A DNA stretch of 9,969 bases, from the NCBI GenBank assembly GCA_934573945.1, contig CAKTMQ010000053.1:1-9969 (forward strand). The letters run 5' to 3'. The notes below the pieces were generated by a model. It saw nothing but the letters and a program-made list of their open reading frames with translations. It was not told the DNA's origin and did not search any database. The translations under genes were made by a program, and so were the position numbers. The stretch's first letter is position 1. Each line of letters begins with the position of its first letter. This document shows positions 1 through 5,809 of the stretch, piece after piece. Source of the DNA: an uncultured Oscillospiraceae bacterium. Its GTDB lineage: Bacteria > Bacillota > Clostridia > Oscillospirales > Oscillospiraceae.

Positions 1-1
1 C

Positions 2-94
2 GGATACATCCGCCTGAATCTGGCCATGCCCCGCAGCATCATCGAGACCGGCCTGACCCGCATGGTGGAGGCCATCCGCAAGGAACAGGAGTAA
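2..94 (+). CDS. C-terminal end of a MalY/PatB-type PLP aminotransferase / C-S lyase (partial)
   Basis: Only the last 30 codons are present; the gene enters from the left edge and stops with TAA at 92-94. The peptide contains GYIRLNLAMPRSIIETGL, which fits the conserved C-terminal strand-helix of fold-type I PLP enzymes of the MalY/PatB (cystathionine beta-lyase-like) family, where a G-[FY]-[IV]-R-[LI]-N-x-A-x-P-R-S pattern is usual. Members cleave C-S bonds of cystathionine or cysteine to give pyruvate, ammonia and a thiol or sulfide in the cytoplasm. The PLP lysine and active-site residues are off the edge, so this rests on a short tail and a related class I/II aminotransferase is possible. 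It lies 12 bases upstream of a YeiH-family exporter on the same strand, so the two are probably co-transcribed. Confidence 0.68.
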   Translation, partial: GYIRLNLAMPRSIIETGLTRMVEAIRKEQE

Positions 95-106
95 ATCAGA
101 AGTCGT

Positions 107-1135
107 ATGCAAACCATCAAAAAATATCTCCCCGGCATGGCGGTGTGCCTTGCCATCGCCGTACCCTCGTGGCTGCTGGGCAAGCTGGTGCCGGTCATCG
201 GCGGCCCGGTGTTCTCCATCGTCATCGGCATGGTCATCGCCCTGTTCTGGACGCCGGGCGCGGTCTGCAAGCCGGGCGTGGGCTTCACCTCCAAGAAAAT
301 TCTCCAGACCGCCGTGGTGCTGCTGGGCTTCGGACTGAACCTGAACGTGGTGCTGGAAACCGGAAAGCAGTCCCTGCCCATCATCGTCTGCACCATCGCT
401 GCTTCGCTGCTGGTGGCCTTCGCTCTCCACAAGCTGCTGCACATCGACGGCAATATCAGCACCCTTATCGGTGTGGGTTCCTCCATCTGCGGCGGCAGTG
501 CCATTGCCGCCACCGCGCCGGTGATCCGCGCCGACGACGAGGAGGTGGCACAGGCCATTTCGGTCATCTTCTTTTTCAATGTGCTGGCGGCGCTGCTGTT
601 CCCGCTGCTGGGACAGGCCATCGGTTTTGACACCACCTCCGGCGAGTCCTTCGGCATCTTCGCCGGTACGGCAGTGAATGACACTTCTTCCGTCACAGCG
701 GCGGCCTCCACGTGGGACAGCATGTGGGAGCTGGGCAGCCAGACGCTGGACAAGGCGGTGACCGTCAAGCTGACCCGCACACTGGCCATCATCCCCATCA
801 CGCTGGTGCTGTCGCTGATGCAGGCGAAGAAGGCAGGAACGGGACAGGGCGGCTTCCGGCTGAAGAACGCCTTTCCCATGTTCATTCTTTGGTTCGTCTG
901 CGCGTCGGTGGTCACCACCATCTGCACGTCTCTGGGCGTACCGTCGGCGGTGTTTCAGCCGCTGAAGGAGCTGAGCAAGTTCTTCATCATCATGGCCATG
1001 GCAGCCATCGGGCTGAACAGCAATGTGGTCAAGCTGGTAAAGAGCGGGGGAAAACCTCTGCTGTTGGGAGCCTGCTGCTGGGCGGGCATCACCGCCGTCA
1101 GTCTGCTGATGCAGCGCGTCATGGGGCTCTGGTAA
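107..1135 (+). CDS. yeiH: YeiH-family (UPF0324) putative sulfate/sulfite exporter
   Basis: This 342-residue polytopic membrane protein of the YeiH/UPF0324 family has about ten hydrophobic segments. Two family signatures are visible: a [12 protein letters not shown] loop at residues 124-135, followed by an APVI-x-A-(D/E)-EEVA stretch at 137-148, and a [18 protein letters not shown] stretch at 183-200. Length is normal for the family (roughly 330-350). Homologues are annotated as putative sulfate exporters, and some are linked to release of sulfite or sulfate during taurine and sulfonate breakdown; the substrate here is inferred, not shown. The start at 107 gives the usual hydrophobic N-terminus. 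Its Shine-Dalgarno site is weak: the closest good match (AGGAG, inside the end of the upstream gene) is about 16 bases away, so translation may be coupled to the upstream C-S lyase. Confidence 0.88.
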   Translation: MQTIKKYLPGMAVCLAIAVPSWLLGKLVPVIGGPVFSIVIGMVIALFWTPGAVCKPGVGFTSKKILQTAVVLLGFGLNLNVVLETGKQSLPIIVCTIAASLLVAFALHKLLHIDGNISTLIGVGSSICGGSAIAATAPVIRADDEEVAQAISVIFFFNVLAALLFPLLGQAIGFDTTSGESFGIFAGTAVNDTSSVTAAASTWDSMWELGSQTLDKAVTVKLTRTLAIIPITLVLSLMQAKKAGTGQGGFRLKNAFPMFILWFVCASVVTTICTSLGVPSAVFQPLKELSKFFIIMAMAAIGLNSNVVKLVKSGGKPLLLGACCWAGITAVSLLMQRVMGLW

Positions 1136-1174
1136 CGCAGAACCACAGCAACGATCTGAAAGGACACAAGATAC

Positions 1175-2134
1175 ATGGAATACAACAAGAAAATCGCGGA
1201 TATGCGCAGCGGCGATGAGGTAGAGGGCTTTTACATCCTGAAGGGTGCCTATCCCAAAACCACGGCAGCCGGCAAGCCCTTTCTGAGCGCTTCCCTGTCG
1301 GACACCTCCGGCGTGATCGACGCCAAGGTATGGGACTACACCGGCCCCGTCGGCAGCGCCGACGAAGGCAAGATCATCAAGCTGCGGGGCACGGTGTCGG
1401 AATACCGCGGCACGCCCCAGATCGTCATTGACCGCATCCGTCTCCGCACGGAGAACGATCCTGTTGACCTGAGCGCGCTGGTACCTGTGGCGCCCATCGA
1501 CGCCGATGCCTACTGGCAGAGGGTCGGCCGCGTGGTGGACAGTCTGCAGGACGCGGACTATCAGGCCGTCTGCCGGGAGATGCTGCGGCGGCATCTGGCG
1601 GATTTCCGGCAGATCCCCGCCGCCAAGAGCGTGCACCACGGCTTTCTCCACGGCCTGCTGATGCACACCGTGGATATGCTGACGCTGGCCGACTTTCTGG
1701 CGGCACAGTACAGTGCGGTGATCGACCGGGATCTGCTGCTGGCGGGCACACTGCTGCATGACTTTGCCAAGGCGAAGGAATTCGCCTTCTCCGAGCTGGG
1801 GCTGGTGACCAACTACTCCACCAACGGGCAGCTGCTGGGGCATCTGGTGATGGGCGCCCAGGAGGTGGCCGACGTGGCCGGAGAGCTGGGCGTCCCCAAC
1901 GATAAAGCCGTCCTGCTGCAGCACATGATCCTCTCCCACCACGGTGAACCGGAGTTCGGCGCCGCTGTGCGCCCACTGTTCGCCGAGGCGGATCTGCTCT
2001 CCCACATCGACCTTATCGACAGCCGCATGGAGATCTATCGGGAGGTACTGCGCGATCTGTCCGTGGGCGAATTCAGCGACCGGATCTTTGCGCTGGAGCG
2101 ACGCGTGTATAAGCCCCACGAGTTGAAGGAATAG
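1175..2134 (+). CDS. yhaM: 3'-5' exoribonuclease YhaM (OB-fold + HD domain)
   Basis: This 319-residue cytoplasmic protein is about the length of B. subtilis YhaM (around 314). Residues about 13-95 form an OB-fold nucleic-acid-binding domain (GDEVEGFYIL, then SDTSGVIDAKVWD, then KLRGTVSEYRG). Residues about 150-300 form an HD phosphohydrolase domain with metal ligands visible: H159 and H164 in HGFLHGLLMHT, the H195-D196 pair in LLHDFAKAKEF, H223, H250 and H255/H256 in HMILSHHGEPEFG. YhaM enzymes are Mn-dependent 3'-5' exonucleases that trim RNA ends and can also degrade DNA. The start at 1175 has an AAAGGA site about 9 bases upstream. The gene follows yeiH by 39 bases and probably belongs to the same transcript. 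In B. subtilis it neighbours yhaN and yhaO; here yhaO is on the opposite strand nearly 5 kb away and yhaN is absent. Confidence 0.93.
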   Translation: MEYNKKIADMRSGDEVEGFYILKGAYPKTTAAGKPFLSASLSDTSGVIDAKVWDYTGPVGSADEGKIIKLRGTVSEYRGTPQIVIDRIRLRTENDPVDLSALVPVAPIDADAYWQRVGRVVDSLQDADYQAVCREMLRRHLADFRQIPAAKSVHHGFLHGLLMHTVDMLTLADFLAAQYSAVIDRDLLLAGTLLHDFAKAKEFAFSELGLVTNYSTNGQLLGHLVMGAQEVADVAGELGVPNDKAVLLQHMILSHHGEPEFGAAVRPLFAEADLLSHIDLIDSRMEIYREVLRDLSVGEFSDRIFALERRVYKPHELKE

Positions 2135-2144
2135 GAGGACGTAT

Positions 2145-2382
2145 ATGGAAAATGCCGCATTCTGCCCCACGGCGGGGAACAAATCCGCATCATCGGCATA
2201 GGCTCCTCCGTCATCGGCGCACAGCCGGAGGCAGAGATCATTGCCACCGGATGCTGCGTCTACCGCAAGCACTGTCACCCCTGTCCCGCCGGGCTGGATA
2301 TTGCCCTTACCAACAAGTACTACGATCTGACCATGCAGGGAGATAATCCGGCAAAGGAGCACTATCTGACACTGGAAAAGCG
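2145..2382 (+). pseudogene. Aldo/keto reductase remnant: N-terminus fused to C-terminal ferredoxin segment, middle deleted
   Basis: An excellent AGGAGG site sits 6 bases before the ATG at 2145, but that frame stops after 18 codons. In the +2 frame, from 2159, the peptide reads ILPHGGEQIRIIGIGSSVIG, the usual first strand of clostridial aldo/keto reductases with a ferredoxin-like tail. One extra A in the GGAAAAT run at 2148-2153 would join the ATG to this frame. After about 30 residues the sequence jumps from EIIAT to CCVYRKHCHPCPAGLDIA and then NKYYDLTMQGDNPAKEHY, which is the 4Fe-4S segment from the far C-terminus of the same family. The roughly 250 residues of the barrel are missing. The expected C-x2-C-x2-C-x3-CP motif has Arg at its second cysteine, and the second cluster motif is lost where the sequence passes into a methyltransferase fragment near 2380. 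I recognise the family by pattern memory; no function is expected. Confidence 0.72.
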
Positions 2383-2598
2383 CGCAAGGTCAACCGGCAG
2401 GCCATTCTGGCAGGGCGCTGCGTGGTGCTGCAGGGCAGCGTTGCGGATATGATCTTTGCCGCCGGGTGGTTTGATCTGGTCACCGCCTTTGAGACGGTCT
2501 ATTTCTGGCCTGATCTGCCCCGGAGCTTCCGGGAGGTCTACCGCGTGCTGAAGCCCGGCGGCACGTTTTTCATCTGTAACGAGTGCAGCGACGACACT
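2383..2598 (+). pseudogene. Class I SAM-dependent methyltransferase remnant, both ends missing
   Basis: The frame beginning at 2383 reads KVNRQAILAGRCVVLQGSVA, then FDLVTAFETVYFWPDLP, then FREVYRVLKPGGTFFICNE. This is the second half of a Rossmann-fold methyltransferase: the strand-4 acidic segment (FDLVTAFETVYFWP) and the post-IV 'VLKPGGTF' motif, typical of small-molecule methyltransferases of clostridia. The glycine-rich SAM motif I (E/D-x-G-x-G-x-G) that should precede it is absent, as are the C-terminal 80 or so residues; only about 70 of an expected 200 residues remain. Upstream the frame merges into the aldo/keto reductase remnant, and downstream it merges into an alpha/beta hydrolase in another frame around 2597. 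A GTG at 2422 could start a short peptide, but no folded methyltransferase could result. Confidence 0.72.
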
Positions 2599-3061
2599 GG
2601 GTATCGCCGCCCACAACAGTGCCCTGGGCACTCCCCTGCCCCAGCCGCGGCACATTGTGGCCGTCTCCCCCGGCGAGGTTCCGTGGAACGACGAAGAGCG
2701 CCAGCGGATGCAGGCGCTGAATCCCCAGGATGTGGCCATCGACTACGCCTTCATGGCAAAGGAGTAAAAGCTCATGCGCCATGGCCAGAGCCATGTGCCG
2801 GACTATATGCTCTCCCCCTCCCTGAGCGATTACACAGGCGTGGGCGATATATATTTCTATTACAGCACAGACGAAGTCCTCTACGGCGCGCGGCCGGAAT
2901 TCGAGGATACCTGCCGGCGGGCAGACGTTCCCTATACGGTCACGACCCGTCCCGGCATGGTGCATTGCTACTGTATGCTGCCCTACTATCGGGAGGCCAA
3001 AGAGGACTTTGCCAAAATCGTGGAGATCCCGAAAAATAACGCCGCTTTTGCATTTCGATAA
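2597..3061 (+). pseudogene. Alpha/beta hydrolase (acetyl-esterase-like) C-terminal remnant with in-frame stop
   Basis: In one frame this reads LGIAAHNSALGTPLPQPRHI, then AVSPGEVPWNDEERQRMQAL, up to AFMAKE and a TAA at 2765-2767. It continues in the same frame with KLMRHGQSHVPDYMLSP, DIYFYYSTDEVLYG and PGMVHCYCMLPYYREAKEDF, stopping at 3059-3061. This is the C-terminal half of an alpha/beta-hydrolase-3 type esterase: the D of STDEVLYG and the H of MVHCY fit the catalytic Asp and His. The N-terminal half with the oxyanion HGG and nucleophile GxSxG is missing. The TAA is best explained as one substitution in a sense codon, because the family pattern reads straight through it. An ATG at 2774 could begin a 95-residue peptide, but it would lack the nucleophile. 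No Shine-Dalgarno site supports expression. Confidence 0.72.
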
Positions 3062-3063
3062 AA

Positions 3064-3104
3064 GAGGGCTGTGTGCAGCAAATGCGCACACAGCCCCCCT
3101 TTTT
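3064..3104. terminator. Bidirectional intrinsic terminator between convergent units
   Basis: An 11-bp perfect stem, GGGCTGTGTGC (3066-3076) with GCACACAGCCC (3086-3096), is followed by CCC and TTTTT on the plus strand (3097-3104). Read on the minus strand, the same hairpin is followed by CTCTTTT. It sits exactly between the hydrolase remnant (ends 3061) and the convergent membrane-protein gene (stop at 3103-3105), so it probably stops transcription from both sides. Confidence 0.85.
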
Positions 3105-3660
3105 ATGACTGTACATTGGCTCGGAGCCGTTCCTGCCGCTGGATCAGCTTCACGACACGCGGCCTGTTGTACCGCTGCACGATCACAAACACAGCATCCA
3201 GACAGGCAGCCAGAACCGACGTGATGACAAACACCGGCAGTGCGCCGAACCACACCGAGGCAATGATCGGCACAAAGCTGAACAGTATGATGGTCTCATG
3301 GACAAGCTCGGCCTGACACATGGCCTGCGCGATCTCGTCCAGCGTGTGGATGTCCGTATCAAAGAGACTGGTGTCGAATGTAGGAAGTCTGCCCTTCCAT
3401 TTTTTCACGTTGAGCTTCCGGTAGAGATGCATTTCGGCCTTCCCGGTCTGGAACCATCTTTTTGTGTAGTCCGCCCGGTTCCGCATGGCGGTGCTGTACA
3501 TCCCGCCGATCAGCAGTCTGACGCAGAAATGGTATCCGAAGGTACCGAAGGTGATGGCAAGGGTCAGCCATATGTCGTGGCGGATATGGAGATACAGACA
3601 GGTAAACAGCAGCGTCAGCAGGCACAAAATACCTGCCGCCCATTTCATTCCCTTTGCCAT
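3103..3660 (-). CDS. Small membrane protein, CrtO-like (glycosyl-4,4'-diaponeurosporenoate acyltransferase family)
   Basis: The gene encodes 185 residues from the ATG at 3658-3660, chosen because a strong GGGGAGGT lies 6 bases upstream; the open frame extends 47 codons further up to 3801, but that extension is Cys/Gly-rich and overlaps the promoter. The protein has an N-terminal hydrophobic pair (about residues 5-43), a central polar region with NRADYTKRWFQ, RKLNVKKWKGRLPTF, LHTLDE-like and AQAMCQAELVHE motifs, and a second hydrophobic pair (about 125-165) before a basic tail ending in RPRVVKLIQRQ. The 'L-x-V-K-(K/R)-WK-x-x-(L/M)-P' element matches proteins annotated as CrtO acyltransferases, which in staphylococci attach a fatty acid to a carotenoid sugar. 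No carotenoid genes are in the window, so the substrate is unknown and that name may be misleading. It appears to be a single-gene unit with its own promoter and terminator. Confidence 0.7.
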   Translation of the reverse strand: MAKGMKWAAGILCLLTLLFTCLYLHIRHDIWLTLAITFGTFGYHFCVRLLIGGMYSTAMRNRADYTKRWFQTGKAEMHLYRKLNVKKWKGRLPTFDTSLFDTDIHTLDEIAQAMCQAELVHETIILFSFVPIIASVWFGALPVFVITSVLAACLDAVFVIVQRYNRPRVVKLIQRQERLRANVQS

Positions 3661-3666
3661 GCAAGC

Positions 3667-3674
3667 ACCTCCCC
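3667..3674 (-). promoter_or_regulatory. Ribosome binding site fixing the start of the CrtO-like gene
   Basis: On the minus strand GGGGAGGT lies 6 bases before the ATG at 3660. It is the strongest site in this region and decides the start over the ATG 47 codons upstream at 3801, which has no comparable site. Confidence 0.8.
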
Positions 3675-3726
3675 AGCACACCATTTTGCCGTCAAGTCCC
3701 GCGCCGCATAAGCAGCAGCGCATATT

Positions 3727-3755
3727 ATTATATACCCCGCGGCGGTTCCTGCCAA
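3727..3755 (-). promoter_or_regulatory. Sigma-A promoter for the CrtO-like gene
   Basis: On the minus strand a -35 element TTGGCA (3750-3755), a 17-base spacer and a perfect -10 TATAAT (3727-3732) predict transcription starting near 3720, about 60 bases before the ATG at 3660. Further upstream, a terminator hairpin at 3805-3841 separates this unit from degV. Confidence 0.78.
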
Positions 3756-3804
3756 GAGGGGCGGTGCGTTTTGTACCGTCGGAGGCTGACCCGACACACA
3801 CAAT

Positions 3805-3841
3805 AAAGGAAGCCCTCTTCCTGTAAAAGAGGGCTTCCTTT
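3805..3841 (-). terminator. 15-bp perfect hairpin, second terminator downstream of the DegV gene
   Basis: Arms AAAGGAAGCCCTCTT (3805-3819) and AAGAGGGCTTCCTTT (3827-3841) pair perfectly around a 7-base loop. Read on the minus strand the stem ends in CCTTT followed by ATTGTG, a modest U tract, as in an intrinsic terminator acting on transcripts from the DegV gene. It directly precedes the promoter of the next minus-strand gene. The run of T on the plus-strand side is also short. Confidence 0.65.
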
Positions 3842-3853
3842 CAACGCTTATGA

Positions 3854-3905
3854 TACCATCGATTGACAAGGGCAAACACGGTTTTGCCCTTGTTAATCGA
3901 TGGTA
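3854..3905 (-). repeat. 23-bp inverted repeat (long hairpin) just after the DegV gene
   Basis: Arms at 3854-3876 (starting TACCATCGATTGACAAGGGC) and 3883-3905 (ending AATCGATGGTA) are complementary over 23 positions with one mismatch in DNA (a wobble pair in one RNA orientation), around a 6-base loop CACGGT. It begins 10 bases past the DegV stop codon. It has no real U tract of its own but lies 12 bases before the 15-bp hairpin, so it may be a transcript-stabilising 3' structure, a first terminator arm, or a copy of a small extragenic palindromic repeat. Confidence 0.7.
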
Positions 3906-3915
3906 AAACACATGC

Positions 3916-4812
3916 TTACAGCAGCGGCAGCTTCCGGTCACGTCCCCAGAAGAACAGCGCCACTGTACCGGGACCTGTATGACTGCCGATGGTCGTACCC
4001 ACATAGTTGATCTCCACCTTGCCGTTGAGCTTGGGGAATTTGGCCTCAATGAGATCGGCCAGCGCCCGGGCATCCTCATAGCACTCGGACTGAGAGATGA
4101 AGCACTTGCCGTCGTAATCCAATCCCTTGTCGGCGTACTGCTCCATCCGCAGCAGCATCTCCTGAATGACCTTCTTCTTGGAGCGGATCTTGGCGCGGGG
4201 GATCAGCCGTCCCAGCTCGTCCATGTTCAGCAGCGGGCAGATACCCAGCACGCCGCCGATAAAGCCCGCCGTCTTGGAAATACGTCCGCCCTTGACGTAG
4301 AAGCTCAGGTCGGTGGAGAAGAACCAGTGGTTCATCCGCAGCTTGTTCTCCTCGATCCAGTCGTGGAGAGTATCGATGTCCATGCCGGCATCCCGCAGGT
4401 CGGCCAGCGTCTCCATGATCAAGCCGTAGCCAGAGGAGGCGCCCAGAGAATCCACGATATAGATCTTCCGGTCAGGGAACTGCTCCCGTGCGATCAGCGC
4501 CGCGCTGGAGGCGGAGTTGTAGGTGCCGGACAGGCCGGAGGACAGGCACACGTGGAGAATGTCCCGGCCGCTCTCCAGAATGGGGGTGAACAGATCCAGA
4601 TACTGGGAGATGTTCACCTGAGAGGTGCTGGTCTCCGCACCGTTGGCCATCGCCTGATAGAAGATGGGAAAAGGAATGGACTGCCCCAGATCGTCGGGAT
4701 AGGTCTCACCGTTGAGGGTGAAATGGAAGCAGGTGTATTGAATATCACGGGCGGCAAAATGCTCGTGGGTCAGATCGGCTGTGGAGCAGCAGGTAAGGGC
4801 ATAAGATGACAT
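3916..4812 (-). CDS. DegV/FakB-family fatty-acid-binding protein
   Basis: The 298-residue protein has the normal length for DegV. Family landmarks are a TSTSQVN segment at 61-67 (fatty-acid carboxylate-binding region), CLSSGLSGTYNSA at 89-101, IVDSLGASSGYG at 119-130, FYVKGGRISKTAG at 171-183 and GSHTGPGTVALFF near 282-294. DegV/FakB proteins hold a fatty acid in a tunnel and present it to the kinase FakA, feeding exogenous or recycled fatty acids into phospholipid synthesis; many genomes carry several copies of differing specificity. The start at 4812 has GGAGGAG about 5 bases upstream. No fakA is in the window. It has its own promoter (4858-4886) and ends in two hairpins, so it appears to be a single-gene unit. 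Cytoplasmic; no signal peptide. Confidence 0.9.
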   Translation of the reverse strand: MSSYALTCCSTADLTHEHFAARDIQYTCFHFTLNGETYPDDLGQSIPFPIFYQAMANGAETSTSQVNISQYLDLFTPILESGRDILHVCLSSGLSGTYNSASSAALIAREQFPDRKIYIVDSLGASSGYGLIMETLADLRDAGMDIDTLHDWIEENKLRMNHWFFSTDLSFYVKGGRISKTAGFIGGVLGICPLLNMDELGRLIPRAKIRSKKKVIQEMLLRMEQYADKGLDYDGKCFISQSECYEDARALADLIEAKFPKLNGKVEINYVGTTIGSHTGPGTVALFFWGRDRKLPLL

Positions 4813-4857
4813 GGTGTCTCCTCCTGAAAGTCAGAATAGGCCAAAGAGCCAGTAAAT

Positions 4858-4886
4858 AGTATACAGCGCCGCTCTGTAAATGGCAA
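4858..4886 (-). promoter_or_regulatory. Sigma-A promoter for the DegV gene
   Basis: On the minus strand TTGCCA (4881-4886), a 17-base spacer and TATACT (4858-4863) form a near-consensus promoter. Transcription would start near 4851, leaving a 5' leader of about 40 bases before the ATG at 4812. The stretch between this promoter and the end of the next gene (4887-4986) holds a small TCTACT-ccc-AGTAGA hairpin at 4951-4965 but no U tract and no gene. Confidence 0.72.
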
Positions 4887-4986
4887 TCTACCGGCGGCCG
4901 GACGGATTCTACAGAACAGAAAGGAGCAGAACCACCCGTGATAGAGTGATTCTACTCCCAGTAGAGTCCTGATTTTGCAAGGGTTT

Positions 4987-5571
4987 TCAGCGCTTTTTCC
5001 CGATCCGCGCCGAGAGAAACACCAGAAGCAGGCAGGGCACCGCCATGATGAACAGCTGCCAGAAATTGCGGGAGAGAAATGTCAGATAGACGGTGAGGAT
5101 CACGCTGAGCACCAGTGCCGCCACGATATAGCGGTTGCCCCGGCCGCCCTTCCACACGGAGCGCAGCACCAACAGCGTGATAAGGGACACCGGAATGGCA
5201 TACACGAACACCTGCCACACCACCATGCCGCAGATCCACAGAATGATGAACACAAACAGCGCCAGCGTCCAGATGCCCAGAATGGTCACCAGCGTGATCA
5301 TGTCGGTGGTATAGGAACTGTCGTCCTTTTTGGAACGGTAGATGACCGGTTCGATCTCGTTGTGGGGCTTAAGCAGATAGTCCACATCCACACCGAAGAT
5401 CTCCGCGATCTGCATCAGCACGAACACATCGGTGGTCACGTCGCCCCGCTCCCATTTGGAGATGGATTTGTCGGAGTAATTCAGTTTTTCGCCCAGCTCC
5501 GCCTGCGTCATGCCGGCAGCCAACCGCAGCCGGATCAGATTGCTGGCGATGGTGGCCTTGCGTTCGTCCAT
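4987..5571 (-). CDS. XRE-family HTH regulator with four-helix membrane domain
   Basis: The 194-residue protein has an N-terminal XRE/Cro-type HTH (about residues 8-67: RLRLAAGMTQAELGEKLNYS, SISKWERGDVTTD, then IAEIFGVDVDYLL), a short linker, and a C-terminal half made almost entirely of hydrophobic segments (about 90-112, 113-137, 146-166 and 169-189) ending in a basic tail RIGKKR. This architecture, a cytoplasmic DNA-binding domain tethered to a small membrane bundle, is common in clostridia, but its targets and signals are mostly unknown. The SKWERG recognition-helix region matches regulators of Bacillota. Start 5571 has GGAAGAG upstream. It has its own promoter and no obvious target gene next to it; it may control itself or a membrane-stress response, which is inference only. 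Confidence 0.85.
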   Translation of the reverse strand: MDERKATIASNLIRLRLAAGMTQAELGEKLNYSDKSISKWERGDVTTDVFVLMQIAEIFGVDVDYLLKPHNEIEPVIYRSKKDDSSYTTDMITLVTILGIWTLALFVFIILWICGMVVWQVFVYAIPVSLITLLVLRSVWKGGRGNRYIVAALVLSVILTVYLTFLSRNFWQLFIMAVPCLLLVFLSARIGKKR

Positions 5572-5609
5572 AAGTGCTCTTCCTTTTCCGCTGGATTTTG
5601 TCTTCTATC

Positions 5610-5638
5610 ATTATTCCGAAAACCGCCGGAAAAGTCAA
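5610..5638 (-). promoter_or_regulatory. Sigma-A promoter for the membrane-bound HTH regulator
   Basis: On the minus strand TTGACT (5633-5638), a 17-base spacer and AATAAT (5610-5615) precede the ATG at 5571 with a leader of about 30 bases. The -35 matches consensus at five of six positions. The remaining stretch 5639-5770 holds no gene that I can support. Confidence 0.72.
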
Positions 5639-5770
5639 GAAGAGAATTTTCTGGCCGCCGGGCGGCAGGCTGAAATGAAAGATGGCTTTCTTGTCGTATT
5701 CGTTGGAAACGATGTGCCTCAAGGGCACTTGTTCCGCTCAAGCATACGCCGATATATTCGCCCGCCGCCG

Positions 5771-5803
5771 AAAAAACGTCCCTGTGGTACCGCCACAGGG
5801 ACG
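5771..5803 (-). terminator. Intrinsic terminator of the ymdB-ybaK-yhaO-ansA operon
   Basis: Arms CGTCCCTGTGG (5777-5787) and CCACAGGGACG (5793-5803) form an 11-bp perfect stem with a 5-base loop. Read on the minus strand the hairpin is followed directly by TTTTTT (5771-5776). It lies 7 bases past the end of ansA, a textbook rho-independent terminator. Confidence 0.93.
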
Positions 5804-5809
5804 CCTGCG

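Noticed and set aside
2383..2598. The methyltransferase fragment as the missing DNA methylase of the restriction system
   Set aside because: It resembles small-molecule methyltransferases (VLKPGGTF motif), lacks a DPPY-type DNA methylase motif, is truncated at both ends, and lies about 7 kb away.
3661..3801. A 47-residue N-terminal extension of the CrtO-like protein
   Set aside because: The strong GGGGAGGT site before 3660 and a promoter at 3727-3755 inside the extension show that translation starts at 3660.
3979..4809. A 276-codon plus-strand open frame opposite the DegV gene
   Set aside because: Antisense shadow of a well-recognised gene; no promoter or family pattern.
4905..4965. GATTCTAC repeated at 4905 and 4948, and a TCTACT-ccc-AGTAGA palindrome
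   Set aside because: An eight-base repeat and a six-base stem are within chance expectation; there is no U tract, so I do not call a terminator for the HTH gene.
5713..5727. Small GTGCC/GGCAC hairpin upstream of the HTH promoter
   Set aside because: Only five pairs and no context; likely chance.
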